Below are positions 53,859-63,896 of a stretch of DNA of 64,000 bases, one piece after another. A program made the translations under genes and the position numbers. The DNA is taken from the NCBI RefSeq assembly GCF_003634315.1, contig NZ_RBXL01000001.1, forward strand, positions 3,142,501 to 3,206,500, in the 5' to 3' direction. The notes beneath the pieces are model-generated. The model worked only from the letters and a program-made list of their open reading frames with translations. It made no database searches and was not told where the DNA came from. Position 1 is the first letter of the stretch. Each line of letters opens with the position of its first letter. Source of the stretch: Thiocapsa rosea (GTDB lineage: Bacteria > Pseudomonadota > Gammaproteobacteria > Chromatiales > Chromatiaceae).

Positions 53859-55782
53859 GCCGATGCCTCGTGTTTATCGATACCTTCCGGTTTCGCTTCG
53901 TGCGGCCGAGCGCGGGCAACTCAACCTGGAAACGGGCGCCGCCTGCGGCCACGTTCTCGGCCCAGATTCGCCCATGGTGTGCATTCACCAGCGTCCGGGC
54001 GATGGCCAGCCCGAGCCCCATCCCGTCCTGCTTGGTGCTGAAGAACGACTCGAACACCTGCTCGAGGTGCTCCGGAGCAATGCCGGTGCCGTGATCGGTG
54101 ACGCTGATCCGAACGTGTCTCGCGCGTTCCTCGATGGCCAGGACAGCGATGCGACGGTCTGTCGCGACATTGGCCATGGCATCCATGGCGTTGATCGTCA
54201 GGATGATCATGATCTGTTGGACCTGGACGCGATCGCCCAGGATCATCGCCCGCGGCACCGCCGGGCTCAGGGACAGCGTCACCGCTCGGCGCCGGGCCTC
54301 GACGCGCAGCAAGGCAAAGACCTCCCCGGCCACCTCGACCAGATCCAGTGGTTTCGACTCCGTGCGTTGTTTGCCGAGCAGCGCCCTCAACCGTCGGATC
54401 ACTTCGCTCGCGCGCAGATCGTCCCGGCGGATATCGGCGAGAATGGCGCGCAGCTCCCGATGTCGAGCCGGGTCGGGCCAAGACTCTGCTTCCGTGTCCG
54501 TCGCAGCTCCCGGACCAGCTCCGGCACCGAGGATCAACTCGGCGGCGTCGGTATTGCTGAGGATGGCCCCCAGGGGCTGGTTGATCTCATGCGCGATCGA
54601 GCCGGTGAGCTCTCCGGCCACCGATACCCTGGATGCATGGATCAGCGCGAACCGCTGTTTCTGTTCGGCCTGTTCGGCGACTCGCCGCCGCCGGCGCTCG
54701 ACCAGCAGCCAGACGATCAGGCCGCTCTGCAGCAACATGACGACGGTGAGGAGGATCGCCTCGCGACGGTGCGCCTCGAGAAAGCCCGGCTCCCGAAAAT
54801 GAATGACGGCGTGATCCGGAATCTGATCTTGATCGAGCCGCCAGCGGCGGACCTGATTCCAGTCGAGGTTCAAGGTCGTCGGCAACACCGCGGGCAGCTC
54901 AAGCGCCTCGGCGGCCACGCCGTCGAGCAGCGCGTTGACGGCCCGACCGACCTCGCGTCCCATAGCGACGTAGCTCGGACAATACCCACCGACGATACCG
55001 GTGCCCATGGTCGTATCCGAAGGCGCGAAGACCGGCACGCTGGCGGACTGCGCCATCGCGGCCCCGGCCGCCAGGGGGATGAAGGACTCACCGTTGCCGT
55101 CGCGGAAGTAGCCGGGCGTAAAGACGATGCTGTCCCGATCCAGCGCGCGCAGTCGCTCGAGCAGCTCATCCGTCGGCAGGCCGGCAAGAAACTCGGGCGT
55201 CACCCGTGCCGCGAAGCGCGGCACTTCCGCGCGCAACCGCGCCTCCCACGCACGATCCCAGGGCGCTGCGCCGGTGACCAACACCAGGCGCTTGGCGCGC
55301 GGGCTCAGGCGTAAGGCCAGATCGATGGTGCGCATGGCATCGAACTCGATCGGGATCCCCACCACATCGGCCGGAAACGGGGCGAGGGACGCCAGCACGC
55401 TCGGCCTGATTCCCAGGTGGATGATCGGCGCGTGCGGAAACAGCCCCTCGCGATGGGCCAGCAGGAAGGTCAGCGCGTCTTCCCCGCCGGCGACGATCAC
55501 CTGCGGTGACCGGCGCGAATACTTCTCGCTCAGAAAACGTGTCACCGAACGGACATAGGACTCGCCGGAGAAGCGCGCAGAGTCGAGAAACTCGACGCTC
55601 ACCTCGGTGCCGGCAGCGATGGTCTCGTCCAACCCCTGCTCGACCTTGATGGTGGCAGGCAGCGCTCGCTGATAGCCAAAGAGGACGAGGACGTGAGGTT
55701 CCTCCGCTGCCGTTGCCGGGCTTGCGCTCGGCAGCAGCAGCGCGCAACCGAGCAGGCCGAGCAGCGCTCGTGCACACCGCAA
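53851..55782 (-). CDS. Sensor histidine kinase with ABC-substrate-binding-like periplasmic domain
   Basis: About 643 residues from a TTG at 55782, which places the signal peptide (ALLGLLGCALLLPSASPATA) at the N terminus. A periplasmic domain (about 30-330) has the layout of ABC-type substrate-binding proteins of the COG2984 kind (VLVLFGYQRALPATIKVEQG, IHLGIRPS). A membrane helix follows (about 350-372), then HisKA with SIAHEINQPLGAI and the ATPase domain with NAMDAMANVA and GMGLGLAIARTLV. The frame stays open to 56169 and an ATG exists at 56007, but those extra codons look noncoding. It senses a small periplasmic ligand and signals to the overlapping regulator. Confidence 0.85.
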   Translation of the reverse strand: MRCARALLGLLGCALLLPSASPATAAEEPHVLVLFGYQRALPATIKVEQGLDETIAAGTEVSVEFLDSARFSGESYVRSVTRFLSEKYSRRSPQVIVAGGEDALTFLLAHREGLFPHAPIIHLGIRPSVLASLAPFPADVVGIPIEFDAMRTIDLALRLSPRAKRLVLVTGAAPWDRAWEARLRAEVPRFAARVTPEFLAGLPTDELLERLRALDRDSIVFTPGYFRDGNGESFIPLAAGAAMAQSASVPVFAPSDTTMGTGIVGGYCPSYVAMGREVGRAVNALLDGVAAEALELPAVLPTTLNLDWNQVRRWRLDQDQIPDHAVIHFREPGFLEAHRREAILLTVVMLLQSGLIVWLLVERRRRRVAEQAEQKQRFALIHASRVSVAGELTGSIAHEINQPLGAILSNTDAAELILGAGAGPGAATDTEAESWPDPARHRELRAILADIRRDDLRASEVIRRLRALLGKQRTESKPLDLVEVAGEVFALLRVEARRRAVTLSLSPAVPRAMILGDRVQVQQIMIILTINAMDAMANVATDRRIAVLAIEERARHVRISVTDHGTGIAPEHLEQVFESFFSTKQDGMGLGLAIARTLVNAHHGRIWAENVAAGGARFQVELPALGRTKRNRKVSINTRHRHE

Positions 55783-56169
55783 CGACCGGGCCGCCCGCGA
55801 GATCAGGGCTGCACCCTTTGCCGAAGGAGCGAGGACATCCCATGCGAAACGTACTACGGCGGACGCCGGTCGAGAACCCGAGGCGAGGGCCTCAAGCGGG
55901 CTGGCCGAGTCGGCGTGGCGCGCCCCGAGCCGCGACGGATCCACGGTCGAACGCGACCGCACGAGCAGAAACATTGCAGACCCATCTGTAGCCAAACCTT
56001 CGGACATCATAGGACGCTTCCGGTCAACCAGGTCAGCAGATGACGCAACGAACGCGAGAGACGGACGAACCGCGGCGATCAGGATCTGCAACATCGTGGA
56101 TTCGTCCACCGGGACGACGCGCGTCCTTCGGAGCGCATCGAGGGTCGCATTGAGGCAGGAGGCGGCCAC

Positions 56170-57149
56170 CGGATGAACGTCGGGTTGCCGCCCACCGCTG
56201 TGGCCCGCGTCGTTTGCACTCTTCCGATGTCCTCCAGCTTCAGTTGACGCCGATCCACCCTCGTCCTCGGCCTATTGAGTTTGGGGCCAGCGCGAAGGGC
56301 GGCTGGTCGTCCGGATCGGTCTCGGCGTTGACACCGATGCGCCTCGGACCAGTGTCGACTGGTCCGCCGAGACGCGAATCAACACTCGGAGGATGGCGCA
56401 GTCAGAATTCAGCGCCTATTGGATCAAGAGGCACCTCGTTTGCCCGAAGGTGCAAACCTCAGGCCCCTGGCGGTCCATGCGGTGAGGGCAATGCGAAGCC
56501 GGCCGCGCTCGATCGGTATCGAGACCCACTGTGGTCAGCAGCACCCGTCGGAGTCTCGCCTCGGTCGAACGGCAGCTCGACGAGCCGTTTTGGATCGGGT
56601 TCCATGCTCTGAACAGGTATGCAATTCAGACGACAGCGGCCGGCGCAGTCCGTTTGCGACGTCTGGTCGTGAGCGGCTTGACCCGTCTTCTACTTCCGAT
56701 GTGTGACCGACTGCTTGTGGCAAGCCGAACACTCTTCCCAAACGGCCGAGGGCCTGCGACGGTCGTGACTTGTCAACGTTGAAGCGCAGTCGACTTTCCG
56801 CTGTCGGGCTTCATTGAGTCATTCGCTTGCGGCCGATGGGAAAGGGGTGATGTCCGCAACCACCTTTCGTGGCCGCAAGCCTGAGCGGCCGCGACTGACC
56901 GCTGATGGGGCACGGCCGTCGCCCAAACCGGCGACTCGACTGACAGCTGTCCTGGGTCGACATCCGGTCTTTTCGGGGGCCGATCCATTGCGGCTGGCCC
57001 CGACACATCGGCTCTTCACGGGAAACCAAGGCACGCGCTGCTCCTCGACGCCACGAGCGTGAGTGAAGTCCGTGCCTCGAGGCGTGCGCCGGAGTTTACG
57101 CCGCCGTGAGGCGGGTGAATCCCGATCCGCTGCAGCGCTGTCGGTTGTT
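56170..57149. other. 980-base region without a supportable gene
   Basis: No frame here shows protein-like sequence, signal peptide or conserved motif. A segment around 56785-56850 (GAGTCATTCGCTTGCGGCCG...) resembles an inverted copy near 37160-37220, so part of the stretch is dispersed repeat. The leftmost part could contain the promoter of the kinase-regulator operon; no sigma-54 or other clear promoter box was found. Confidence 0.5.
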
Positions 57150-57419
57150 CTACCGCGAGGACACACCGTCCATGCTGTCTCTCTCGAGCCCAGCCTGCGC
57201 CCGACGAAACCAGCCCAAGATCTGGTCCAGGTGAGCGCGGCCGTAGGTCCGCGCAAAGCGTTGCGTCTCCTCTTGACCCGGGTCGGCGAGGACGCGGATG
57301 CGCTCCTCGACATACTCGGGGGTCAGCGCAATGCCGCACCTGACCTCGATGCAGAAGCGCCAGCTTGCATAGCCGGTCGGGATGAGCTCGGCGGCGAAAC
57401 CCGCGGTGTCATCGGTCAT
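57150..57419 (-). CDS. Small unknown protein in the probable zinc operon
   Basis: 89 residues, no signal peptide, no CxxC metal site; helices such as GRAHLDQILGWFRRAQ. Starts four bases after the stop of the COG0523 GTPase gene, so it is co-transcribed with it. Family not recognised. The position suggests a role in zinc-poor growth. Confidence 0.65.
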   Translation of the reverse strand: MTDDTAGFAAELIPTGYASWRFCIEVRCGIALTPEYVEERIRVLADPGQEETQRFARTYGRAHLDQILGWFRRAQAGLERDSMDGVSSR

Positions 57420-57422
57420 CGC

Positions 57423-58643
57423 TCACTCCTCCGCGCCGCGGGTCCAGGCCGGAAACGGGTCCGGGAGCCATCGCCAACCGTCCGGCCCCAACGCCATCTC
57501 GGCATCGTCGAGGAGGCAGGCATCGAGCCGGGCGCGCATCTGCGGCGCGTCCAGGTGCTGGCCGATGAAGACGATCTCCTGGCGACGGTCGCCGAAAGGG
57601 CCGTCGAAGTCCGCCTCGATGCGAGCACGCTGCGCCGGATCCTCGGGCCAATGCTCGCGCGGGGCCGCGTCCCACCATAGACCCGCGGGTCCATGACGCA
57701 CCAGACCGCCGGCTTGGGACCATTCGCCGGCCCAATCGAGGCGCGAGGCGAGCCAGAAGAAGCCCTTGGAGCGCAGCAGGTTGCCGGGCCAGTCCTCCTG
57801 CATGGCGGCATGGAAGCGCCCGGGGTGAAACGGCCGGCGGGCGCGATAGACCAAGCTGCCGACGCCGTATTCCTCCGTCTCCGGGGTGTGGGTGCCGCGC
57901 AGCTCCGCGAGCCAACCGGGCGCGTCGGCGGCGCGCGCGAAGTCGAAGCGGCCGGTGTCGATGACCTCCTCGAGCGGGACCTGCCCGAGGACGGCCGGGA
58001 GGATGCGGGCGTGGCGATTGAGCTGGCGCAGGGCATGGATCAGGCGCTCGCGCTCGGCGCTGCCGATCAGGTCGATCTTGTTCACGATGATGACGTCGGC
58101 GAACTCCACCTGGTCGATCAGCAGCTCCGACAGAGCACGGACATCGTCGGCACCGAGGGACTCGCCTCGATCGGCGAGGTCGTCGGCGCTCTCCAGATCG
58201 GCGGGAAAGGCGACCGCATCCACCACCGTGACCAAGGTATCGAGCCGCGCCAGATCGCTCAGACTCTCCCCGGTCGCGTCGCGAAAGGTGAAGGTCTCGG
58301 CCACCGGCAGCGGCTCGGAGATGCCGGTGGATTCGATCACCAGCACATCGAAGCGCCCGGCCCGCGCCAAGGACGCGACCTCCTCCAGCAGGTCCTCGCG
58401 CAGCGTGCAGCAGATGCAGCCGTTGGTCATTTCCACCAGCCGCTCCTCGCCGCGGCTCAAGGTCACCTCGCGGTCGACCAGCGCCGCGTCGATGTTGACC
58501 TCGGACATGTCGTTGACGATCACCGCGACCCGTCGGCCTTCGCGGTTGTTCAGGATGTGGTTGAGCAGCGTCGTCTTGCCGGCACCCAGGAAGCCGGACA
58601 GGACCGTGACGGGCAGACGGGCATCGCTGTTGGATGGGGTCAT
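57423..58643 (-). CDS. COG0523 (CobW/ZigA/YeiR-type) metal GTPase
   Basis: 406 residues. Walker [10 protein letters not shown] at 17-25, the metal-binding GCICC at 75-79, Walker B/ESTG region near 104-108, and NKID at 188-191. The C-terminal CobW_C domain begins around 260 ([13 protein letters not shown]). COG0523 proteins are GTPase metallochaperones; the Zur-regulated ones deliver zinc to target proteins in zinc limitation. It lies in a probable operon with DUF1826 and the 89-residue protein behind a Zur-like operator. Confidence 0.92.
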   Translation of the reverse strand: MTPSNSDARLPVTVLSGFLGAGKTTLLNHILNNREGRRVAVIVNDMSEVNIDAALVDREVTLSRGEERLVEMTNGCICCTLREDLLEEVASLARAGRFDVLVIESTGISEPLPVAETFTFRDATGESLSDLARLDTLVTVVDAVAFPADLESADDLADRGESLGADDVRALSELLIDQVEFADVIIVNKIDLIGSAERERLIHALRQLNRHARILPAVLGQVPLEEVIDTGRFDFARAADAPGWLAELRGTHTPETEEYGVGSLVYRARRPFHPGRFHAAMQEDWPGNLLRSKGFFWLASRLDWAGEWSQAGGLVRHGPAGLWWDAAPREHWPEDPAQRARIEADFDGPFGDRRQEIVFIGQHLDAPQMRARLDACLLDDAEMALGPDGWRWLPDPFPAWTRGAEE

Positions 58644-58703
58644 GGATGGATCGCTCGTTGTGGATGACGGGAGAGCAGAGAACGCCGGTTGCCGCGTCCG
58701 GGT

Positions 58704-59372
58704 TTAGTCCCAGAGGGCATCCAGGGCCACGAGGATGCGCGGACCCGAGTTCGGGGCGACCTGCGGGGAGCGGTGGATCGCCCCGCCGGCCGCGTTGCCC
58801 TGCCAGGCGCTGCCCTTGAGCAGCAGGATGTCGAAGGGCCGGGCTTGGCCGGTTGCCGGGGCGCCCGCGGCGCTGCCGGGCAGACCCAGAGGGTCGATCC
58901 GGGGATCGTCGAGCCACTCCGTGCCCGGACCGCACCAAGTGCAGAGCAGCCGGATGCCGGTGCGGTCGACATGCCAGCGGGGACACATGGCGCGCTCCAG
59001 ACGCTCGATGCGCAGGCCGATCGCCTCGCAGCCGAGCAGGTCGGCGTAGAGTTCCAGCAGGAAGGTAAGCTCGCGCCGAAGCGCCGGATGCGCGCACGGC
59101 GGCGGCAGCGGCAGGGCATCGATGTCGGGTACGCCATCGGCGTCGAGCCGGACGACCGCCCGCAGTCCGGACCATCCGCTCGCGTGGAGGCTCTCGAGTG
59201 CGCCGAGCCTGTTCGGGCTGCCGTGTGGCGAGTGGACACAGACTTGGGTCTCCGGCACGAAGATCCGGGTCAGATCGGCGACGGTATCCGCCCGATGCAC
59301 CGCGTCGGCGAAACCCGGAAGGCCGGATGGCGCGAGCAGCGAGTCAGTCAGGATGGCAGGCTGCAGTCTCAT
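58704..59372 (-). CDS. DUF1826 protein (zinc-starvation associated)
   Basis: 222 residues. Matches DUF1826 in overall layout: FVPETQVCVHSPHG near the N terminus, then CPRWHVDRTGIRLLCTWCGPGTEWLD with His/Asp/Cys residues that could bind metal, and a C-terminal IHRSPQVAP segment. Function not established, but the family is often next to COG0523 GTPases in Zur regulons, as here. A Zur-like palindrome lies 37-59 bases upstream of the start codon. Confidence 0.82.
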   Translation of the reverse strand: MRLQPAILTDSLLAPSGLPGFADAVHRADTVADLTRIFVPETQVCVHSPHGSPNRLGALESLHASGWSGLRAVVRLDADGVPDIDALPLPPPCAHPALRRELTFLLELYADLLGCEAIGLRIERLERAMCPRWHVDRTGIRLLCTWCGPGTEWLDDPRIDPLGLPGSAAGAPATGQARPFDILLLKGSAWQGNAAGGAIHRSPQVAPNSGPRILVALDALWD

Positions 59373-59408
59373 GGCTCAGGCATCCAATCAGAAGAGGAGG
59401 AGGAGGGC

Positions 59409-59431
59409 GAAATGTTATGTTATGACATCGC
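59409..59431. promoter_or_regulatory. Zur-like operator
   Basis: The 23-base partial palindrome GAAATGTTATG/TTATGACATCGC matches the known Zur box layout (AATGTTATA-TATAACATT) with some mismatches on the right arm. It is centred about 48 bases before the DUF1826 start codon, the expected place for repression of a zinc-uptake or zinc-sparing operon. No zur gene is in the window. Confidence 0.7.
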
Positions 59432-59708
59432 AGAGCGTAAACCCTGCGAGAGTTCGGGTAACCGCAGCCGGTTTGGTCTCGTCGAACACTTGCCGACCGC
59501 AGACCATCGATGCCGGAAGGAACGGTACAGTTCACGCCGAGCCCGCCTCGCTCCGTGAAACCCCAAGCACGACGACCTGTCTGAGCGTGCTGCGATCCTG
59601 GCCGTCCAACGCGTCGGTGTGACGCGATCGCGGCGTCGCGCCGGGATGCCAAGTTCTACCTTGACACCTCCCACGACACCTCCCACGACACCTCGGAGAA
59701 GGCTCCCG

Positions 59709-60443
59709 ATGAAACACTGGAATCCGCTTCTGCCGATCGCCTGCTGTTGTCTGCTCGCGGCGCTGCCAGTGCTTGCGCAGCCTGAGCCCGCGGCCGACAG
59801 TCTCTACACCTTTCACGCACCGAGCCGAGACGGGATCGGCAAGACCTATTTCGGTCGCGAGATCTCCCAAGTCATGGGCCACCAAGGCGCCGCCTGGCTG
59901 GAGCGTAGAACCCGTGTCGTCGAGGAGACGCCCGACCGTGTGGTGGAGGGCATGGGTCTCGCCCCCGATGCGCAGATCGCGGACATCGGCGCCGGTACCG
60001 GGTACTTCACCTTCCGCATTGCCGAGGCCGTCCCGGAGGGTCGCGTCTTCGCGGTCGACGTGCAACCGGAGATGCTCGAGGTCCTGGGCAAGCGCATCGA
60101 GCGACGCGCGATCACCAACGTGATTCCGGTCCTCGGCGCCGAGGACGATCCTAAGTTGCCGTCGGAGAGCCTCGATGCCGTGCTGCTCGTGGATGCCTAC
60201 CACGAGTTCGCCCATCCCTTCGAGATGATGCAGGGCATCCGCCGTGCGCTGCGACCGGGCGGACGGGTCTTTCTGATCGAGTACCGCGGCGAGGACCCGC
60301 GGGTCCCCATCAAGCCGCTGCACAAGATGACTCAAAAGCAGGCGATCACCGAGCTCGAAGCCGTCGGACTGCGCTGGGTCGAGACCCTCGACATCCTGCC
60401 CACACAGCATTTCATGGTGTTCGAGAAACCCGCCGAGGGCTGA
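59709..60443 (+). CDS. Exported class I SAM-dependent methyltransferase
   Basis: 244 residues: signal peptide from the ATG at 59709 (CCCLLAALPVLAQ), then a class I methyltransferase with motif I IADIGAGTGYFTFRIAEAV, an acidic motif II region (VFAVDVQPEML) and post-I segments (VLLVDAYHEFAHP). Periplasmic methyltransferases of this kind are known but their substrates are not. Its stop is five bases before the GTG of the SRPBCC gene, so both are one transcript. Confidence 0.88.
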   Translation: MKHWNPLLPIACCCLLAALPVLAQPEPAADSLYTFHAPSRDGIGKTYFGREISQVMGHQGAAWLERRTRVVEETPDRVVEGMGLAPDAQIADIGAGTGYFTFRIAEAVPEGRVFAVDVQPEMLEVLGKRIERRAITNVIPVLGAEDDPKLPSESLDAVLLVDAYHEFAHPFEMMQGIRRALRPGGRVFLIEYRGEDPRVPIKPLHKMTQKQAITELEAVGLRWVETLDILPTQHFMVFEKPAEG

Positions 60444-60447
60444 TCCC

Positions 60448-60819
60448 GTGCAACAGGTCGACCGCATCATCGAAGCTCCCGCAGGCGTCGCCTGGCGGAT
60501 CCTGATCGACACGCGTGAATGGCCGCGCTGGGGGCCGAGCGTGCGCGCGGTCGAGGCATCGGAGCCTCTGATCGGCCCCGGCATGCGCGGGCGGATCCAG
60601 ACACCGGTCGGCCTTTGGCTCCCCTTCGAGATCACCCGCTGGGAGCCCGAGCACGTCTGGGCATGGCGGGTCGGCGGCGTCGACGCAACCGGACATCGTG
60701 TCGATCCGCTCGGACCCGGACGGTGTCGCGTCACCTTCGAAATCCCGCGCTGGGCACCCTTCTATCGCTTGGTTTGCGATGCGGCCTTGCGCCGGATCGA
60801 GGAGCGAGCAGCGGCTTGA
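60448..60819 (+). CDS. SRPBCC (START-like) family protein
   Basis: 123 residues from a GTG start four bases after the methyltransferase stop. Helix-grip fold pattern: VDRIIEAPAGVAWRILIDTR, WPRWGPSVRAVE, FEITRWEPEHVWAWRV and a C-terminal helix. SRPBCC proteins bind hydrophobic ligands or act as small enzymes or chaperones. Pairing with the exported methyltransferase is suggestive but no shared substrate is known. Confidence 0.82.
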   Translation: MQQVDRIIEAPAGVAWRILIDTREWPRWGPSVRAVEASEPLIGPGMRGRIQTPVGLWLPFEITRWEPEHVWAWRVGGVDATGHRVDPLGPGRCRVTFEIPRWAPFYRLVCDAALRRIEERAAA

Positions 60820-61022
60820 GCCTCCTTGCGGGCCTGTTTGATCGAGCGTAGCATCTTGGCTGCCAAATCCTGGACCGCCGATGCGGTCGACAGACAGCGA
60901 CCACCTTGCTTCGAGTCATCCACGTGCGCCAACCATGCCTCATCGCCAAGTCTCCGCGGAGCGCATTCAGCGTTTCGCCGTCGGCGTGCGCGTCCGTCGG
61001 CGGCTGCCTGTTCCGCATACAC
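60762..61022 (-). pseudogene. Possible frameshifted small gene
   Basis: The minus strand reads AWLAHVDDSKQGGRCLSTAS and AVQDLAAKMLRSIKQARKEA in one frame. Just upstream (about 60945-61010) the more protein-like frame is a different one (TDAHADGETLNALRGDLAM), which suggests a frameshift near 60940. No family recognised. It overlaps the end of the SRPBCC gene on the other strand by about 58 bases. Nothing else was recognised in 61023-61265. Confidence 0.3.
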
Positions 61023-61265
61023 CGCAAACCCGATCCAATACGCGCGTCATATCGACCCTTCGACAACGGTCATCGCCGTTTCGGATCGCCGACAACGCGC
61101 AGATCCTGATCGCCTGACCGGTCTTACCCCCGTCAGTCGATCCGGCGGGGAGCAGCAAGACCGGACACCAAACGTCCCTTTCCAGCGCATCCTCCCCGCC
61201 ATTATTCGGCATGGCCGCCGTCGGCCGTGCCATCGTGCGCCGCCGAACGCGCGGCAGGAGGAGCC

Positions 61266-62462
<1,197 letters not shown>

Positions 62463-62639
62463 GGGGCAGGGAAAGGGCCGACTGTTCTGGCACACCGGCG
62501 GACAGCCCGCGTTGATGGGGGACCCGACCAAGGCGGTGACGGCTTCGACCGGGAGCATGGCAGGTGCGATCGGGAGGCGCCCCAGCGCCTCGCCGAACCG
62601 ACGCAGCGAGGCGCTGAACGGCACCTGATTGCCCGCGAT

Positions 62640-62868
62640 CGTCAGCGTCCGGAGGGTGTGTCGGAATCGGTGCGATACGCAGTACTGGCCGGCTCCCCGT
62701 AGCGGCACAACCGGTCGACCCCGCGGGTCGCGGCCCGCACCAGCGCCGGCAGCTTCTCCCCGGTCCGCTTCGCGCGCGTCTTGGTCGGGGCGATCCCGAC
62801 CGCTACCGGGATGTCGGTCCACCGTCGCACGGTGCGGGCGATCTCCAGTCCCAGGGCGAACATGCCGG
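62640..62868 (-). pseudogene. Fragment of umuC (DNA polymerase V catalytic subunit)
   Basis: The minus strand encodes LGLEIARTVRRWTDIPVAVG and IAPTKTRAK, the typical UmuC sequence around the palm (GIAPTKTLAK). Flanking parts of UmuC are missing and the frame then runs into unrelated sequence. It lies five bases downstream of the HD-protein end, suggesting a past deletion joined the two. Confidence 0.6.
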
Positions 62869-62873
62869 GCGCC

Positions 62874-63364
62874 TCACTGGCCCTCCTCGTCGGCCAGGGT
62901 CTCCACCGCCGCCCACTCGCGCCGCAGCGCCTGTTCGAGCGCCGCCGGCAGACGCCCCGAGAAGGTCTCGACCAATTCCTCGTAGTACCAGAGCGTGCCC
63001 GCGCGCCCGGCGCTGAAGCGCGACCAGACCACCGCGCCACACTCCAGCCGATCCAGGTGGATCGCCTGCAGGTTGGCGAGCTTGTCGCAGGCCGACACCA
63101 GCAGCCCCGGCCCCGTGGCCCGCGCCAGATGCGCCTCCTTGCGCACCCGCCAAGGGGCCTTGTGCCCCGCCGCATCCGGCACCCCGTCGGTGCAGAAGCG
63201 CACCAGCGCCAGCACCTCGGGGCCGAACCCCGCCGCGATCGGCTCCGCCCAGTGCGCGCCGCCATCCTCCAGCACATCGTGCAGCAGGGCGGCGATGATC
63301 TGCTCGGCATCCCCGTCGTGACGCTGCACCAGCGTCGCTACCGCCTGCGTGCGGTATGTTGTCT
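62874..63364 (-). pseudogene. HD-domain phosphohydrolase, probably N-terminally truncated
   Basis: The C-terminal ~160 residues contain AEQIIAALLHDVLEDGG (the HD metal residues), KEAHLARA and a final helical region as in RelA/SpoT-like HD hydrolases. The family usually starts about 45 residues earlier with a first metal His in HxxQ; here the upstream sequence is unrelated and no start codon with ribosome-binding site is evident. A frame extends to 63593 but overlaps the next gene's start on the other strand. Confidence 0.6.
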
Positions 63365-63404
63365 GTTCAGTGACTCCAACCGCGACGTTTCGCCTGAAGG
63401 GATC

Positions 63405-63767
63405 ATGAAAACACCACAGCTGCCCGGGCTCGCCTACCTTGCGGCGATTCACCTCCTCGTTGCCGCCGGCACCGCCCAAGCCCAATCGTGCGAGCCTATT
63501 CAGTTCAAGCGGGGGCATTCCTCGGGCACCGTTCGCGGGATCGCTCCCCCGGATGACGTTGTTTGCTATGAACTCAGAACCGGCGCGGGCCAACGTGCGG
63601 ACGTCTCGCTAGAGGGAAGCAATGTCCTGTTCTCGGTGTCCGGCCTTGTCGATGCGCGAGACCAATACAGCTTCACGACCGAGAAGAAAACCTATCGGAT
63701 TGACGTCGGCCAACTCATGCGCTCCATCAGCGATGAGCCATTCGCGTTGACGGTCTCTGTACGCTGA
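63405..63767 (+). CDS. Small exported protein of unknown function
   Basis: 120 residues: signal peptide (VAAGTAQAQ) and a beta-rich mature domain (RGHSSGTVRGIAPPDDVVCY, FALTVSV). The layout recalls PPC-like (pre-peptidase C-terminal) beta-sandwich domains, with two Cys (QSCEP, VVCYE) that may form a disulfide. Function not recognised. ATG has GAAGGGATC upstream. Confidence 0.7.
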   Translation: MKTPQLPGLAYLAAIHLLVAAGTAQAQSCEPIQFKRGHSSGTVRGIAPPDDVVCYELRTGAGQRADVSLEGSNVLFSVSGLVDARDQYSFTTEKKTYRIDVGQLMRSISDEPFALTVSVR

Positions 63768-63896
63768 GCGCGGAGCAGCACCCTGTCGACGCGCATTCGG
63801 TCGGCATCCTCACCCGTTTCGGCGGGGTTACGCGAAAGCATTCCCGACGCTCTTGCCAACCGACATGATCGAGAACCCGGATCACTCCCGTCGCCC

